Notes: a model not told the origin generated them from the letters alone. Positions 8,438 through 17,603 are shown, counted from the first letter of the stretch. The stretch is 64,000 bases of DNA from CAVTRI01 sp963737075 (GCA_963737075.1 CAVTRI010000001.1:992001-1056000), one strand, 5' to 3'. Numbers and translations are program-made.

Positions 8438-9262
8438 GTGAGGGCCGTGTGGCTGGACCGGGAGGCGGTCGTCGTCACGGGGCCGGAGGCGACCGATTAC
8501 CTGCAAGGTCAGCTGAGTCAGGACGTGACAGGTGTCGCACCTGGCGCCTCGGCGTGGTCGTGGGTGTTGCAGCCGGCGGGGAAAGTCGACGCCCTGGTGC
8601 GGGTCACGCGACTCGACGAAGCCTGGGCGCTCGACACGGACGCCGGCTTCGGCGAGCGGCTCGTCGACCGCCTCAACAGGTTCAAGCTGCGCACCAAGGT
8701 CGACATCGAAGCGCCGAGCTGGCGGTGCCTCGGCGTGCGCGGCGCCGACGCGACCGCCGAGGGACTGGGGTACGAAGTGGCCGCGGACGCCACATGGGGT
8801 GCCATCCGCGGCGTCGACGTGTTCGGCCCCGATCTCGAGGTACCGGCGGAAGCGGACCTCGTCGACCTGTCCGCGTACGACGCCGCGCGGATTTGCGCTG
8901 GTTTCCCGCGTATGGGGGCGGAGCTGACCGAGCGCACGATCCCGGCCGAGACCGGTCTCGTGCCTCTCACGGTCAGTTTCACCAAGGGCTGCTACACGGG
9001 TCAGGAGCTGGTGGCCCGTATTGACGCCAGAGGGTCGCACGTGCCCCGCCACCTGCGCCTGCTCCGGCCGAACGCTGCCCTCGAACCGGAGGCTGCCCTC
9101 GAAGTCGACGGCAAGGTCGTCGGCACCGTCACCAGCGTGGCCCGCAGCGAGGAAGCAGGCTGGGTGGCGCTGGGATACGTCGCCCGGTCGGTCGAGCCCC
9201 CCGCCGTCGTTCGCGGCCCCGACGGCACCGATGTCGGGGTGCAGGAGCTACCAGCACCGTGA
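8438..9262 (+). CDS. ygfZ: YgfZ/GcvT-fold folate-binding protein
   Basis: Tetrahydrofolate-binding protein linked to maintenance or assembly of iron-sulfur enzymes. It is 274 residues from GTG 8438, two bases after the trpE stop, with GGGGTGAGG as ribosome-binding site. The diagnostic motif KGCYTGQE with its conserved cysteine is at about residue 185, and the N-terminal GcvT-like domain (TDYLQGQLSQDV) is clear. Operon position after trpE suggests co-transcription; no direct functional link to tryptophan is known. Confidence 0.92.
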   Translation: MRAVWLDREAVVVTGPEATDYLQGQLSQDVTGVAPGASAWSWVLQPAGKVDALVRVTRLDEAWALDTDAGFGERLVDRLNRFKLRTKVDIEAPSWRCLGVRGADATAEGLGYEVAADATWGAIRGVDVFGPDLEVPAEADLVDLSAYDAARICAGFPRMGAELTERTIPAETGLVPLTVSFTKGCYTGQELVARIDARGSHVPRHLRLLRPNAALEPEAALEVDGKVVGTVTSVARSEEAGWVALGYVARSVEPPAVVRGPDGTDVGVQELPAP

Positions 9263-10137
9263 GACGCGCCAGCGTCCTGCTCGCCGGGACGCTGGTGGTC
9301 GTCGTGGCCGCGGCGGCGTGCGGAGGGGTCAAGCGGTTGGCGTACCGGCCGCCCCCGTCGTCGTCCAGCAACGTGTCCGCGGCGGCGCCAGTCACCCTGC
9401 CCGATCTCGCGGGCGTCCAGCAGCGGCCGGTTTCGGGATCGCCACCGTCCACCGTCGTGGCGCTGGGGCCCGGGCAGGCGACCATCAACGGGACGGTGCT
9501 GGGGCCCTCCGGACCGGTAGCCGGCGCCACGGTTGAGGCTGATCGCTTCGTCGGAGGGCAGGCCGCGAGCACACACGCAACGACGGCTGCTGATGGCGGT
9601 TTCCTGCTGACCGGGCTCCTGGGCGGCCGATGGCGCGTCCGGGCATGGCTGGCGCCCACACTGGCATTGACGACACCCCAGATCTTTTTCCTCGCCGGCA
9701 CCGGCACGCAGACGGTCACCCTCACCCTGGCGCCCTACACGAGTCCAGTCATCTCGTCAGCGATCAGCCCGTCGCCGCCGGTCGAGGGCAATCCGGTCAA
9801 TGTCGTCGTGCAGGTCGAAAACCCAATGGTCGGTAGCGGCGGAGTCGTCACCTATCTCCCGCCTGCCGCCGCCGTCGTCACCCTCGTCGGAGGGAGCGGC
9901 TGGTCCGTCACCAGCCCCAACCCGGCGGTGACGAATGGAAGCGGGGACGCCGCGTTTCAGATGGTGTGCGACACGGTCGGCGCGCCGGGCCTGACGGCTT
10001 CCGTGGCGGACGTCGCGAACCAGGTGCTTCGTATCCCTTCCTGCATGCCCGCGCCGATCCCCGTGACACCGCCCACCACGACCACGACCACGACCCCAGC
10101 GGCACCGACGCCGCCCACATCGGTACCGGCGCCCTAA
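9259..10137 (+). CDS. Secreted lipoprotein with carboxypeptidase-regulatory-like domain
   Basis: 292 residues beginning at a GTG that overlaps the ygfZ stop. A hydrophobic signal peptide ends in a lipobox (VAAAAC, Cys 21), so it should be anchored to the outer face of the membrane. Residues about 75-150 resemble a carboxypeptidase regulatory/CNA-B-like beta sandwich (ATINGTVLGPSGPVAGATVEA); the rest is Pro/Thr-rich with a poly-Thr stretch near the C-terminus, typical of cell-wall-spanning linkers. Function is unknown. The stop overlaps the convergent histidine kinase gene. Confidence 0.85.
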   Translation: MRRASVLLAGTLVVVVAAAACGGVKRLAYRPPPSSSSNVSAAAPVTLPDLAGVQQRPVSGSPPSTVVALGPGQATINGTVLGPSGPVAGATVEADRFVGGQAASTHATTAADGGFLLTGLLGGRWRVRAWLAPTLALTTPQIFFLAGTGTQTVTLTLAPYTSPVISSAISPSPPVEGNPVNVVVQVENPMVGSGGVVTYLPPAAAVVTLVGGSGWSVTSPNPAVTNGSGDAAFQMVCDTVGAPGLTASVADVANQVLRIPSCMPAPIPVTPPTTTTTTTPAAPTPPTSVPAP

Positions 10138-11594
10138 TCCGGCTGAGGCGAGCCGTTCGTGTGAGGCGGTGGGGACGGGGCGGGCGCAGAAACAGGCAGT
10201 GTCACCACCATGCGGGTCCCTCCGTCGGCGCCCAGGGGGGACTCGGCACGGACCGTGCCGCCCATGGCGGTCACCAGTTCGGCGACGATCGCCAACCCCA
10301 GGCCGGTGCCGACCCGGCGGCCAGGGCGCTCGCGCGACGCGTACAGCCGCTCGAAGACCCGGGTCAGGTCCTTCGGGGCGACACCCGGTCCGTCGTCGTC
10401 GACCCACAGCACCGGGTAGCCAGCGGAGACGGTGGCGCCAACCAGCACCGTGTTGCGGGCGTACTTGAGGGCATTTTCGACCAGGTTGGCGGCTACCTGA
10501 GCCAAGCGGTCAGGGTCGGCCCTGGCCATGACCTGCCTCGAGTCCCGCCACGTCGTCACCTGAAGGCCCAGCTCGGCGGCTGCGGGCGAGAACCCGTCGG
10601 CCGCGGCCGCAGCCGTCTCGCCCAGGTCCGTTGGGCGCATGTCGAGAGAGAATTGCCTGGCCTCGAGCTGAGCGAGCGCGAGCAGGTCACCGACGAGCCG
10701 TTCGAGCCGCTGGGCCTCGGATGCAATGACCGTCGCCGCTCGCGGGGCGTCTTCAGTGGCGCCGTCCTCAATGGCTTCCGCGAAGCCTCGAATCGATGTC
10801 AGCGGGGTCCGCAGGTCATGGGAGACGGACAGCAGGAACTGGCGCTCGCTGCCACGGGCCTGGGCGAGGCTGGAGGCCATGTCGTTGATCGACGCTGTCA
10901 GCGCCGCCAGCTCGGGATCCGTGCCACGGGGTTCGGGGACACGGGCTTCGAGGTCGCCGGACGCTATCTGCCTGGTCACGTTCTCGGCCGCTTCGAGGGG
11001 CCGCACAAAACGATGCCCGAGCCGGTTGGCGACCACCGCGGCGGCGGCGATGATCACCACCGCCGCGAGGAGAAACCACGGGCCCACCGACGACAGCCCC
11101 GTGGGGGGGCGGCGGGTGAGGACCACGGCCAGCTGTACCGATCGAGGCGCCCCGGCGATCTGCACCTCGGCGCGATAGGGCACAGCGGCGTACACCAGCG
11201 ACCCCCGCACGCCGGACGTGGTCTGTCCCGCCAGCAGCGCCGACGTGTCCAGGTCTGCCCGGTGCAGCCCGCTCGGCAGGACCGGGGCCTGGCCGGGGTT
11301 GGCGGGGTCGAACAGCGTGCCGTTCTCCCGGACCGCCAGCACCGCCTCGCCCTGCAGCCGCAGAGGCCGCTTGAGCTCCACGAGCATCGTGTGCAGCGAA
11401 CGGGCGGGGTCCGCGTGGTTGACGTTGGCCGCCTCCTGGCGCACGGCGGCGGCCAGGCTCTGGGCCTCGCCGACCAGCTCCTTGCGTGTCTGTTCACGGA
11501 CCTGGTGCACCGACAGCACCAGCGACACGACCCCGGCCAGGACAAGAGCGCCGACGACCATGAGGATCATGGCGATGGTGATGCGGCGGCGCAC
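10134..11594 (-). CDS. Two-component sensor histidine kinase
   Basis: Membrane kinase of 486 residues. There is a transmembrane helix near residues 5-27, an extracytoplasmic sensor region, a second helix near 170-192 and a HAMP segment (RFVRPLEAAENV). The phospho-acceptor H-box is SVSHDLRTPLTS; the N-box NLVENALKYA and G-boxes DDDGPGV and GTGLGLAI complete an intact catalytic domain. The GTG start lies three bases after the response regulator stop, so the pair is an operon. The signal is unknown; the neighbouring lipoprotein is convergent, not co-transcribed. Confidence 0.94.
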   Translation of the reverse strand: MRRRITIAMILMVVGALVLAGVVSLVLSVHQVREQTRKELVGEAQSLAAAVRQEAANVNHADPARSLHTMLVELKRPLRLQGEAVLAVRENGTLFDPANPGQAPVLPSGLHRADLDTSALLAGQTTSGVRGSLVYAAVPYRAEVQIAGAPRSVQLAVVLTRRPPTGLSSVGPWFLLAAVVIIAAAAVVANRLGHRFVRPLEAAENVTRQIASGDLEARVPEPRGTDPELAALTASINDMASSLAQARGSERQFLLSVSHDLRTPLTSIRGFAEAIEDGATEDAPRAATVIASEAQRLERLVGDLLALAQLEARQFSLDMRPTDLGETAAAAADGFSPAAAELGLQVTTWRDSRQVMARADPDRLAQVAANLVENALKYARNTVLVGATVSAGYPVLWVDDDGPGVAPKDLTRVFERLYASRERPGRRVGTGLGLAIVAELVTAMGGTVRAESPLGADGGTRMVVTLPVSAPAPSPPPHTNGSPQPD

Positions 11595-11597
11595 GAG

Positions 11598-12278
11598 CTA
11601 TCCGAGCCGGTACCCGACGCCCCAGACGGTGGTGAGGGGCAGCGCCGGTCCGAGCTTTTTGCGTAGTTGCCCGACGTGCACGTCGACGGTCCGCTCGTCG
11701 CCGTACCAACCGTGGCCCCAGACTCCATCGAGCAGCTGCCGGCGGCTGAGGGCCAGTCCTTCGTTGGCTGTCAGGTAGGCGAGGAGGTCGAACTCCCGCG
11801 TGGCTAGAGGGACCGGCTGGCCATCCACCCGGGCCTCCCGCCGGCCGATATCTACTTCCACGCCGCCGACGGACCGCACCTGCGGAGGCTCGGCGGGCCC
11901 CTCGGCCCGGCGAAGGATCGCCTTCACCCGGGCCACCAGCTCCCGAGGCGAGAACGGCTTGGTCACGTAGTCGTCCGCCCCCAGTTCAAGGCCGAGCACC
12001 CGGTCGACCTCGCTGTCGCGGGCGGTGAGCATGAGCACTGGCAGGGTCCCGGCGCCGTCCCCGGCCCGCAGCCGCCGACACACCTCGAGCCCGTCGATGC
12101 GCCCCGGGAGGCCGACGTCGAGCACGATCAGTCGGGGTCGCTGGGTGGCGACGGCCTCCAAACCCGACTCCCCGTCCGGGGTGAGCACCACCCGGAACCC
12201 TTCCCGACGCAAGTACAGGTCGACCAGGTCGGCGATGTTGGTGTCGTCCTCGACGACCACAATCGTGCCCTGTTCCAC
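11598..12278 (-). CDS. OmpR/PhoB-family response regulator
   Basis: 226-residue regulator with receiver domain (acidic pair VVEDD, phospho-Asp in VLDVGLPG, Lys in VTKPFSP) and a C-terminal winged helix (REFDLLAYL, TVDVHVGQLRKKLG, TVWGVGYRLG). It starts at GTG 12278. It is the cognate partner of the kinase encoded immediately downstream and diverges from trpC, with 76 bases between the two start codons; whether it controls trpC is not known. Confidence 0.95.
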   Translation of the reverse strand: MEQGTIVVVEDDTNIADLVDLYLRREGFRVVLTPDGESGLEAVATQRPRLIVLDVGLPGRIDGLEVCRRLRAGDGAGTLPVLMLTARDSEVDRVLGLELGADDYVTKPFSPRELVARVKAILRRAEGPAEPPQVRSVGGVEVDIGRREARVDGQPVPLATREFDLLAYLTANEGLALSRRQLLDGVWGHGWYGDERTVDVHVGQLRKKLGPALPLTTVWGVGYRLG

Positions 12279-12339
12279 GGCGAGAGCATGACATCACGAG
12301 GTGAGGAAAGTATGAACTGGGCCCAACATGCTGATCCCG

Positions 12340-12345
12340 TAGGCT
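12340..12345 (+). promoter_or_regulatory. Leaderless-type -10 box of trpC
   Basis: TAGGCT followed by nine bases and the ATG at 12355. It implies that trpCFBA is transcribed separately from trpE. Confidence 0.4.
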
Positions 12346-12354
12346 TGTGGGCTC

Positions 12355-13137
12355 ATGGCCACCTACCTGGATCGCATCCTGACTGCGCACCGGGCGGCGG
12401 CCGCGGACGACAGGCGCGACATCGACGCCGCAATCCGTGAGGCCCGCCAGGCGCCTCCGGTCCGCGGGTTCGCGGCCGCGTTGTGCGACGGTGATCAGCT
12501 GGCGGTCATCGCAGAGGTCAAGCGGCGGAGCCCTTCCAAGGGCGCGCTGGCTCACGATCTGAACCCGGCCGAATTGGCCCGCGCGTACGCGGCAGGCGGC
12601 GCCGCCTGCCTCTCAGTGCTCACCGACACCGAATTTTTCGGGGGGTCTCCCGCGGATCTGGCCACGGCCCGCGGCGCCACCGAGATCCCCGTGCTGCGGA
12701 AGGATTTCACCGTCTGCCCCCTCGACGTATGCGACGCCCGGTCCTTCGGGGCCGATGCCGTCCTTCTCATTGCGGCCGCTCTTTCCCTTCAAGAGCTTTT
12801 TGAGCTGACCCGGCTGGCGTCCGATGTGGGCATCGACGCCCTGGTCGAAGTGCACGACGAGGACGAAGCCGAGCGGGCGTTGGCCGCCGGGGCCACGATG
12901 GTGGGCGTCAACCAGCGGGACTTGGTCACCTTCGACGTCGACAGCGCCCGGGCCGAGCGGGTAGGTAAGGCCATCCCTCCGACCGTGACCCGGATCGCCG
13001 AATCCGGGATCCGCAACGCCGACGACGCCCGGCGGCTAGCGGATGCCGGCTTCGACGCCGTGCTCGTGGGCGAATCGCTCGTGACGTCGTCCGACCCGGC
13101 GGCCGCCGTGCGGGCGTTGCGGGTCCACCGAGGGTGA
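12355..13137 (+). CDS. trpC: Indole-3-glycerol-phosphate synthase TrpC
   Basis: TIM-barrel enzyme closing the indole ring from CdRP. Its 260 residues include AEVKRRSPSKG with the catalytic lysine, VLTDTEFFGGS, VLRKDFTV (second lysine), VEVHDEDE and IAESGI. It is the first gene of a tight trpCFBA operon; the trpF ATG overlaps its stop by one base. It is separated from trpE by five other genes, as in some other actinobacteria. Confidence 0.96.
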   Translation: MATYLDRILTAHRAAAADDRRDIDAAIREARQAPPVRGFAAALCDGDQLAVIAEVKRRSPSKGALAHDLNPAELARAYAAGGAACLSVLTDTEFFGGSPADLATARGATEIPVLRKDFTVCPLDVCDARSFGADAVLLIAAALSLQELFELTRLASDVGIDALVEVHDEDEAERALAAGATMVGVNQRDLVTFDVDSARAERVGKAIPPTVTRIAESGIRNADDARRLADAGFDAVLVGESLVTSSDPAAAVRALRVHRG

Positions 13138-13793
13138 TGTTCGTCAAGATCTGCGGAACCACGAATGAGGACGACGCGCTGCTCGCGGTCGCCATGGGCG
13201 CCGACGCGGTGGGATTCATTTTCGCTCCGTCGCCACGCCAGGTCGCGCCCCAGATGGCGGCGGACATTGCCAAACGGCTGCCGCCGGAGATCGTGACCGT
13301 CGGGGTCTTTCGGGACGAGACACCGGCCCGGGTGGTCAAGATCACCCAGAAGGCTGGCCTGCGGGCCGCGCAGCTCCATGGCCACGAGAGCGCGGAGGAG
13401 GCCCGCTGGGTGCGCGGGCGGCTGCCGATGGTCATCAAGGCGTTTCCGGCAGGAGACGCCCGGGTGGCGGGGGCGGCGGCGTTCGGCGTCGACGTGGTGC
13501 TGCTGGACGCGCCCAACCCGGGCTCGGGGGAAGTGTTCGACTGGGCCTTCGCGTCCGAGGTGCCGGAGAGCCAGCGACTGATGATCGCCGGCGGCCTCGA
13601 CGCAGGCAACGTGGCCGCTGCCATCGCCCGCACCCACCCGTGGGGTGTCGACGTCGCGACTGGCGTGGAGCGGCGGCCGGGGGAGAAGGATCCCGTGAAG
13701 GTGCGGGAGTTCGTGGCCGCGGTCCGGGCGGCCGCGCCCGGCCGGTACGAGCCCGACGACGTTCCGCTCTACGACTGGGAAGAGACACCGTGA
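13137..13793 (+). CDS. trpF: Phosphoribosylanthranilate isomerase TrpF
   Basis: Isomerises PRA to CdRP. It is about 218 residues, with the N-terminal KICGTT motif (catalytic Cys) and a later aspartate in VVLLDAPNPGSGEVFDW. An alternative GTG sits one codon earlier at 13134. A dedicated trpF is notable because many actinobacteria lack it and use PriA. The stop overlaps the trpB GTG. The C-terminal part (RTHPWGVDVATGVERRPGEK) carries the phosphate-binding loop. Confidence 0.93.
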   Translation: MFVKICGTTNEDDALLAVAMGADAVGFIFAPSPRQVAPQMAADIAKRLPPEIVTVGVFRDETPARVVKITQKAGLRAAQLHGHESAEEARWVRGRLPMVIKAFPAGDARVAGAAAFGVDVVLLDAPNPGSGEVFDWAFASEVPESQRLMIAGGLDAGNVAAAIARTHPWGVDVATGVERRPGEKDPVKVREFVAAVRAAAPGRYEPDDVPLYDWEETP

Positions 13794-14965
13794 CGGGCGT
13801 CTCGATGGGGGAGCCGTCGCCCGGCGGGCGGTTCGGGGAGTTCGGGGGCCGGTACCTGCCGGAGTCGCTGGTGCCGGCGTGCATGGAGCTGGAGGCGGCG
13901 TTTCGGCAAGCGTGGGCGGATCCGACGTTCACGGACCGTTACTACGGGCTGCTGCGCGACTACGGCGGTCGGCCGACGCCGCTCACAGAGTGCCACCGGC
14001 TGTCCGACGAGCTTGGTGTGCGGGTGGTGCTCAAGCGGGAGGACCTGGCGCATACGGGTTCCCACAAGATCAACAACGTGATCGGCCAAGGGCTGCTCAC
14101 CGTCGAGATGGGCAAGCCCCGCATGATCGCCGAGACGGGCGCCGGCCAGCACGGCGTCGCCACGGCGACGGCGGCCGCCTACCTCGGGCTCGACTGCGTG
14201 GTGTACATGGGCGAGGTGGATACGGAGCGCCAGGCGCTCAACGTGTTCCGCATGCGCCTCCTCGGAGCGGAAGTCCGGCCGGTGCGGTCAGGAAGCCGGA
14301 CGTTGAAGGACGCCGTGAACGAGGCGCTACGTGACTGGGTGACGACGGTGGCCGACACCCATTACTGCCTGGGGTCGGTCATGGGGCCGCACCCGTACCC
14401 GTGGATGGTGAGGGAGTTCCAGCGCATTGTCGGCGAAGAGGCCCGCGAGCAGTGCCGGGCGATGCTGGGCGGGGCGGACCCGGATGTGGTGGTCGCGTGC
14501 GTCGGGGGCGGGTCGAACGCGGCGGGGACGTTCGCCGGGTTCGTGGAGACGCGAGCCCGGCTCGTGGGCGTCGAGGCGGCGGGCGGCTCGGCGATCGGGC
14601 ATGGCATCCCGGGCGTGTTGCACGGGATGCGCTCCTACTTGTTGCAGGACGAGTGGGGCCAGATTCTGGAGGCGGAGTCCATCAGCGCCGGCCTCGACTA
14701 CCCAGGTATAGGGCCCGAGCACGCCTATCTCTCTGACACGGGGCGGGCGTTGTATGCATCGGCGACCGACGACGAGGTGCTCGAGGCGTTCCAGCTCTTG
14801 GCCCGCACGGAGGGGATCATCCCCGCGCTCGAGCCGGCTCATGCGCTGGCCTGGCTGGTGCGCGCGACCAAGGCGGGTGACGTGCCGTCGGGCGCGACCG
14901 TGCTGCTGACGCTGTCGGGGAGGGGCGACAAGGACGCGGAGCAGGTCATGAGGTTGCTGTCATGA
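13790..14965 (+). CDS. trpB: Tryptophan synthase beta subunit TrpB
   Basis: PLP enzyme condensing indole and serine. It is 391 residues from GTG 13790, which overlaps the trpF stop; ATG 13805 is an alternative. The family opening GRFGEFGGRYLPE, the PLP-lysine motif HTGSHKINN, the GAGQHG loop, the phosphate-binding GGGSNAAG and the C-terminal LSGRGDKD are all present. It forms a tunnelled complex with TrpA, encoded next with a four-base overlap. Confidence 0.97.
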   Translation: MTGVSMGEPSPGGRFGEFGGRYLPESLVPACMELEAAFRQAWADPTFTDRYYGLLRDYGGRPTPLTECHRLSDELGVRVVLKREDLAHTGSHKINNVIGQGLLTVEMGKPRMIAETGAGQHGVATATAAAYLGLDCVVYMGEVDTERQALNVFRMRLLGAEVRPVRSGSRTLKDAVNEALRDWVTTVADTHYCLGSVMGPHPYPWMVREFQRIVGEEAREQCRAMLGGADPDVVVACVGGGSNAAGTFAGFVETRARLVGVEAAGGSAIGHGIPGVLHGMRSYLLQDEWGQILEAESISAGLDYPGIGPEHAYLSDTGRALYASATDDEVLEAFQLLARTEGIIPALEPAHALAWLVRATKAGDVPSGATVLLTLSGRGDKDAEQVMRLLS

Positions 14966-15744
14966 CGGGTTGTGCGGTCGAGGATGCTCTACGGGCGGCG
15001 AGGGACGGCGGCCGCAAGCTGCTCGTCCCGTACGTCACCGGAGGCATCTGCCCGGAGTGGGTCACCTACCTGGAAGCAATGGTGGACGCCGGGGCGGACG
15101 CGGTGGAAGTGGGGATTCCGTTCTCTGACCCCGTGATGGACGGCCCGACTATCGAAGAGGCGTCCATGCGGGCCTTGGCGGAGGGGGCGACGCCGCCAGG
15201 TGTCGTGGACGCGTTGCGGGGCATCGAGGTCCCGGTGCCGCTCATCGCCATGACCTACTACAACCTGGTCGCCCGGGGCGGGCATCGGCGCTTCGCGCGC
15301 ATGCTCGTCGACGGCGGCGTCCGTGGTGCGGTCGTCCCCGATCTGTGTCTCGAGGAGCTGGGCGACTGGGAACGCGCCGCGCTCGACGCCGGCGTCGAAA
15401 CCGTGCTTCTCGCGGCACCGGTGACCCCGGACGACAGGCTCGACGAACTATGCCGGCGCTCCCGGGGGTTCGTCTATGGGGTCAACGTGATGGGTGTGAC
15501 CGGTGAGCGCGCCGCCCTGGCGGCGTCGGCGTCGATCCTCGCCCGTCGCCTGAAGACAGCTACCGACAAGCCGGTCCTCATGGGCTTCGGAATCGCCAGC
15601 CCGGCGCAAGCGGTGGGTGCGGCTGCCGAGGCGGACGGGGTGGTCGTCGCCTCGGTGCTGATGCGGTCGCTGCTCAACGGCGCATCGCCGGGTGAGATCG
15701 GCGACCGGGTAGCGGAATTCCGCGCCGCACTCGACGCCGGCTGA
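14962..15744 (+). CDS. trpA: Tryptophan synthase alpha subunit TrpA
   Basis: Releases indole from indole-3-glycerol phosphate for TrpB. It is 260 residues with the two catalytic acids in VEVGIPFSDPVMDGP and VVPDLCLEE, the MTYYN segment and the phosphate loop GFGIASPAQA. The ATG overlaps the trpB stop (ATGA). It is the last gene of the trp operon, ending nine bases before the convergent SHOCT gene; no obvious hairpin terminator fits in that gap. Confidence 0.97.
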   Translation: MTGCAVEDALRAARDGGRKLLVPYVTGGICPEWVTYLEAMVDAGADAVEVGIPFSDPVMDGPTIEEASMRALAEGATPPGVVDALRGIEVPVPLIAMTYYNLVARGGHRRFARMLVDGGVRGAVVPDLCLEELGDWERAALDAGVETVLLAAPVTPDDRLDELCRRSRGFVYGVNVMGVTGERAALAASASILARRLKTATDKPVLMGFGIASPAQAVGAAAEADGVVVASVLMRSLLNGASPGEIGDRVAEFRAALDAG

Positions 15745-15753
15745 ACGAAGCGT

Positions 15754-16116
15754 TCAGCCGATGAGACGTGCCTTCATTCGCCCGAACTCCTCCTCGGTAA
15801 TGACCCCGCGTTGCTTCAGGTCGGCGAGGCGCTGAAGCTCCTGCACCGCATCTGCATGCACTGGTGGAGAGTCGCCCACGGAAGTCTGGAAGTGGACCGT
15901 GTGCGGCCCCGGTTCGCGGAGGATCAGGTACAGAAAGACCCCCAGATACGGGAGAAGGATCACGGCGAGGATCCAGGCGCACTTTGCGAGGCCAGTAAGG
16001 TCGTAGCTGCGAAAGATATCAGCGAAGATCCAGAACAGCAGCATGACCCATATGAAAAACAGGAAGAACCAGAACATCGACCAGAGGGCCTGGCCGACCC
16101 CGAACACTGCGACCAT
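15754..16116 (-). CDS. Small membrane protein with phospholipase-D N-terminal-like and SHOCT domains
   Basis: About 120 residues with two hydrophobic segments: an N-terminal one (LWSMFWFFLFFIWVMLLFW) and a second matching the PLDc_N pattern (AWILAVILLPYLGVFLYLI). The C-terminus is a SHOCT motif (LQRLADLKQRGVITEEEFGRMKARLI), common on oligomerising envelope proteins. The start at 16116 is favoured by a TACGGT box seven bases upstream; the longer frame to 16221 would run into the divergent gene. Function is unknown. Confidence 0.85.
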   Translation of the reverse strand: MVAVFGVGQALWSMFWFFLFFIWVMLLFWIFADIFRSYDLTGLAKCAWILAVILLPYLGVFLYLILREPGPHTVHFQTSVGDSPPVHADAVQELQRLADLKQRGVITEEEFGRMKARLIG

Positions 16117-16123
16117 TCGGGCG

Positions 16124-16129
16124 ACCGTA
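16124..16129 (-). promoter_or_regulatory. Leaderless-type -10 box of the SHOCT gene
   Basis: TACGGT on the minus strand, seven bases before the ATG at 16116. Confidence 0.45.
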
Positions 16130-16160
16130 GCAGGGCCCATTCCGTGAAAGGAGGTTGGGC

Positions 16161-16166
16161 TAGCCT
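16161..16166 (+). promoter_or_regulatory. -10 box leading to a 7-codon upstream ORF before the DUF2252 gene
   Basis: TAGCCT is followed by seven bases and an ATG at 16174 that opens a seven-codon frame (MARPTTL). Its TGA at 16195-16197 overlaps the ATG of the DUF2252 gene. Either a leaderless upstream ORF is coupled to the main gene, or an indel has displaced the real start. Confidence 0.4.
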
Positions 16167-16196
16167 CCCCGCGATGGCTCGCCCCACGACGCTCTG

Positions 16197-17603
16197 ATGA
16201 CGGCCCTCGACGTGCAGGCACCCGAGCCGGGTGCGGTTCATCACGACCTGCTTGCGACTCGGGACGAACGCCGGGCCTCCGGTAGGACGGCTCGCTTACG
16301 GGCGCCTCGGCGAGGCCTCGGCCGGTGGGATGAGGCCGCCCGCGGCCACGACGCGCTCGCTACGGTCCTGGCCCAGAACGCGCTTCGCCTCCCCGAGCTG
16401 CTCGCCATCCGCCACGGGCGGATGGCGGAATCGTCGTGGAACTACTTCCGCGGTGCAGCGGCGGTCATGGCGGCCGACCTCGCGTCTCGGCCCGACAGCG
16501 GCCTGACCGTGCAGTTGTGCGGCGACGCGCATGTCCTCAACTTCGGTCTGTGGGCCACGCCCGAGCGCAACCTCTTGTTCGACCTGCGCGACTTCGACGA
16601 GACGCTTCCTGGCCCGTTCGAATGGGACCTCCTACGGCTGGCCGCCAGCCTGGTCGTCGCCGCTCGCGCAAACGGACTGCACCAGGCCGGCGCCGACGCC
16701 GCGGTGACGGCGGCGGTCAGGGCGTACATACGGGCGATCCGGCGATACCGGGACATGCCCGAGCTCGACGTGTGGTACGACAGCATGCACGTCGACAGCC
16801 TGATCGGATATTTCAAACCGGCCGATCGTGGGCGAGTCACGATCCATATCGAGAAGCAGCGAACGTCGCGTACCAGCCAGGCGGCGTTCGTCAAGCTCAC
16901 GACGATGGCCCACGGGCGTCCTCGCATCACCGAGGACCCCCCGCTGCGGGTCACCATCGCCGATGCGGAACAGGACGAGCTCGTCGACCACTTGTTGGCG
17001 GAGTACCGCATGACGCTGCAGGAGGACCGGCGAGCGCTGTTCGATCGCTTTACTGTCACCGACGTCGTCCGACAGGTGGTGGGGGTGGGCAGCGTGGGTA
17101 TGCGGGTGTACCTGATACTGCTGGAGGGTCGCAGCGGCGCCGATCCCTTGTTCCTGCAGGCCAAGCAGGCGGGACCTTCGGTGTACGAAGCGCACCTGGG
17201 ACCGAGCGGCCACGACGACCACGGGGCGCGGGTGATCCACGGCAAACGGGTGATCCAGAGCGCGACCGACATGTTTGTCGGCTGGGGGTCGCTGCACGGT
17301 CGCGCCTACTACGTGCGCCAGTTCCGCGACATGAAGATCGTTCCCCGTATCGAGCTCATCGCGCCCCGGTTGACCGAGTTCGCCACCGCGTGCGGGCAGA
17401 CTCTGGCCCGGGCCCATGCCCGGAGCGGGGACGCGGTGGCGATCGACGGTTACATCGGGAAGGGCCGGTCGTTCACGACCGAGATCGGTCGCTTCGCCCG
17501 GCTGTACGCAGGCCAGAACGCCCGGGACCACGCCCAGCTCGTTCGCTATGTGGCGTCTGCGAACGAAAGCACGACCTTCACGTCATCAGGTCGGCGGTCA
17601 TAG
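16197..17603 (+). CDS. DUF2252 family protein
   Basis: 468-residue cytoplasmic protein of the DUF2252 family, widespread in actinobacteria and uncharacterised. Conserved motifs are QLCGDAHVLNFG and LFDLRDFDET near residues 105-140. They resemble the catalytic and metal-binding loops of aminoglycoside-phosphotransferase-like kinases, so a small-molecule kinase activity is a reasonable inference, not an established fact. It has no signal peptide or membrane segment. Its last 58 bases overlap the convergent dehydrogenase gene. Confidence 0.88.
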   Translation: MTALDVQAPEPGAVHHDLLATRDERRASGRTARLRAPRRGLGRWDEAARGHDALATVLAQNALRLPELLAIRHGRMAESSWNYFRGAAAVMAADLASRPDSGLTVQLCGDAHVLNFGLWATPERNLLFDLRDFDETLPGPFEWDLLRLAASLVVAARANGLHQAGADAAVTAAVRAYIRAIRRYRDMPELDVWYDSMHVDSLIGYFKPADRGRVTIHIEKQRTSRTSQAAFVKLTTMAHGRPRITEDPPLRVTIADAEQDELVDHLLAEYRMTLQEDRRALFDRFTVTDVVRQVVGVGSVGMRVYLILLEGRSGADPLFLQAKQAGPSVYEAHLGPSGHDDHGARVIHGKRVIQSATDMFVGWGSLHGRAYYVRQFRDMKIVPRIELIAPRLTEFATACGQTLARAHARSGDAVAIDGYIGKGRSFTTEIGRFARLYAGQNARDHAQLVRYVASANESTTFTSSGRRS

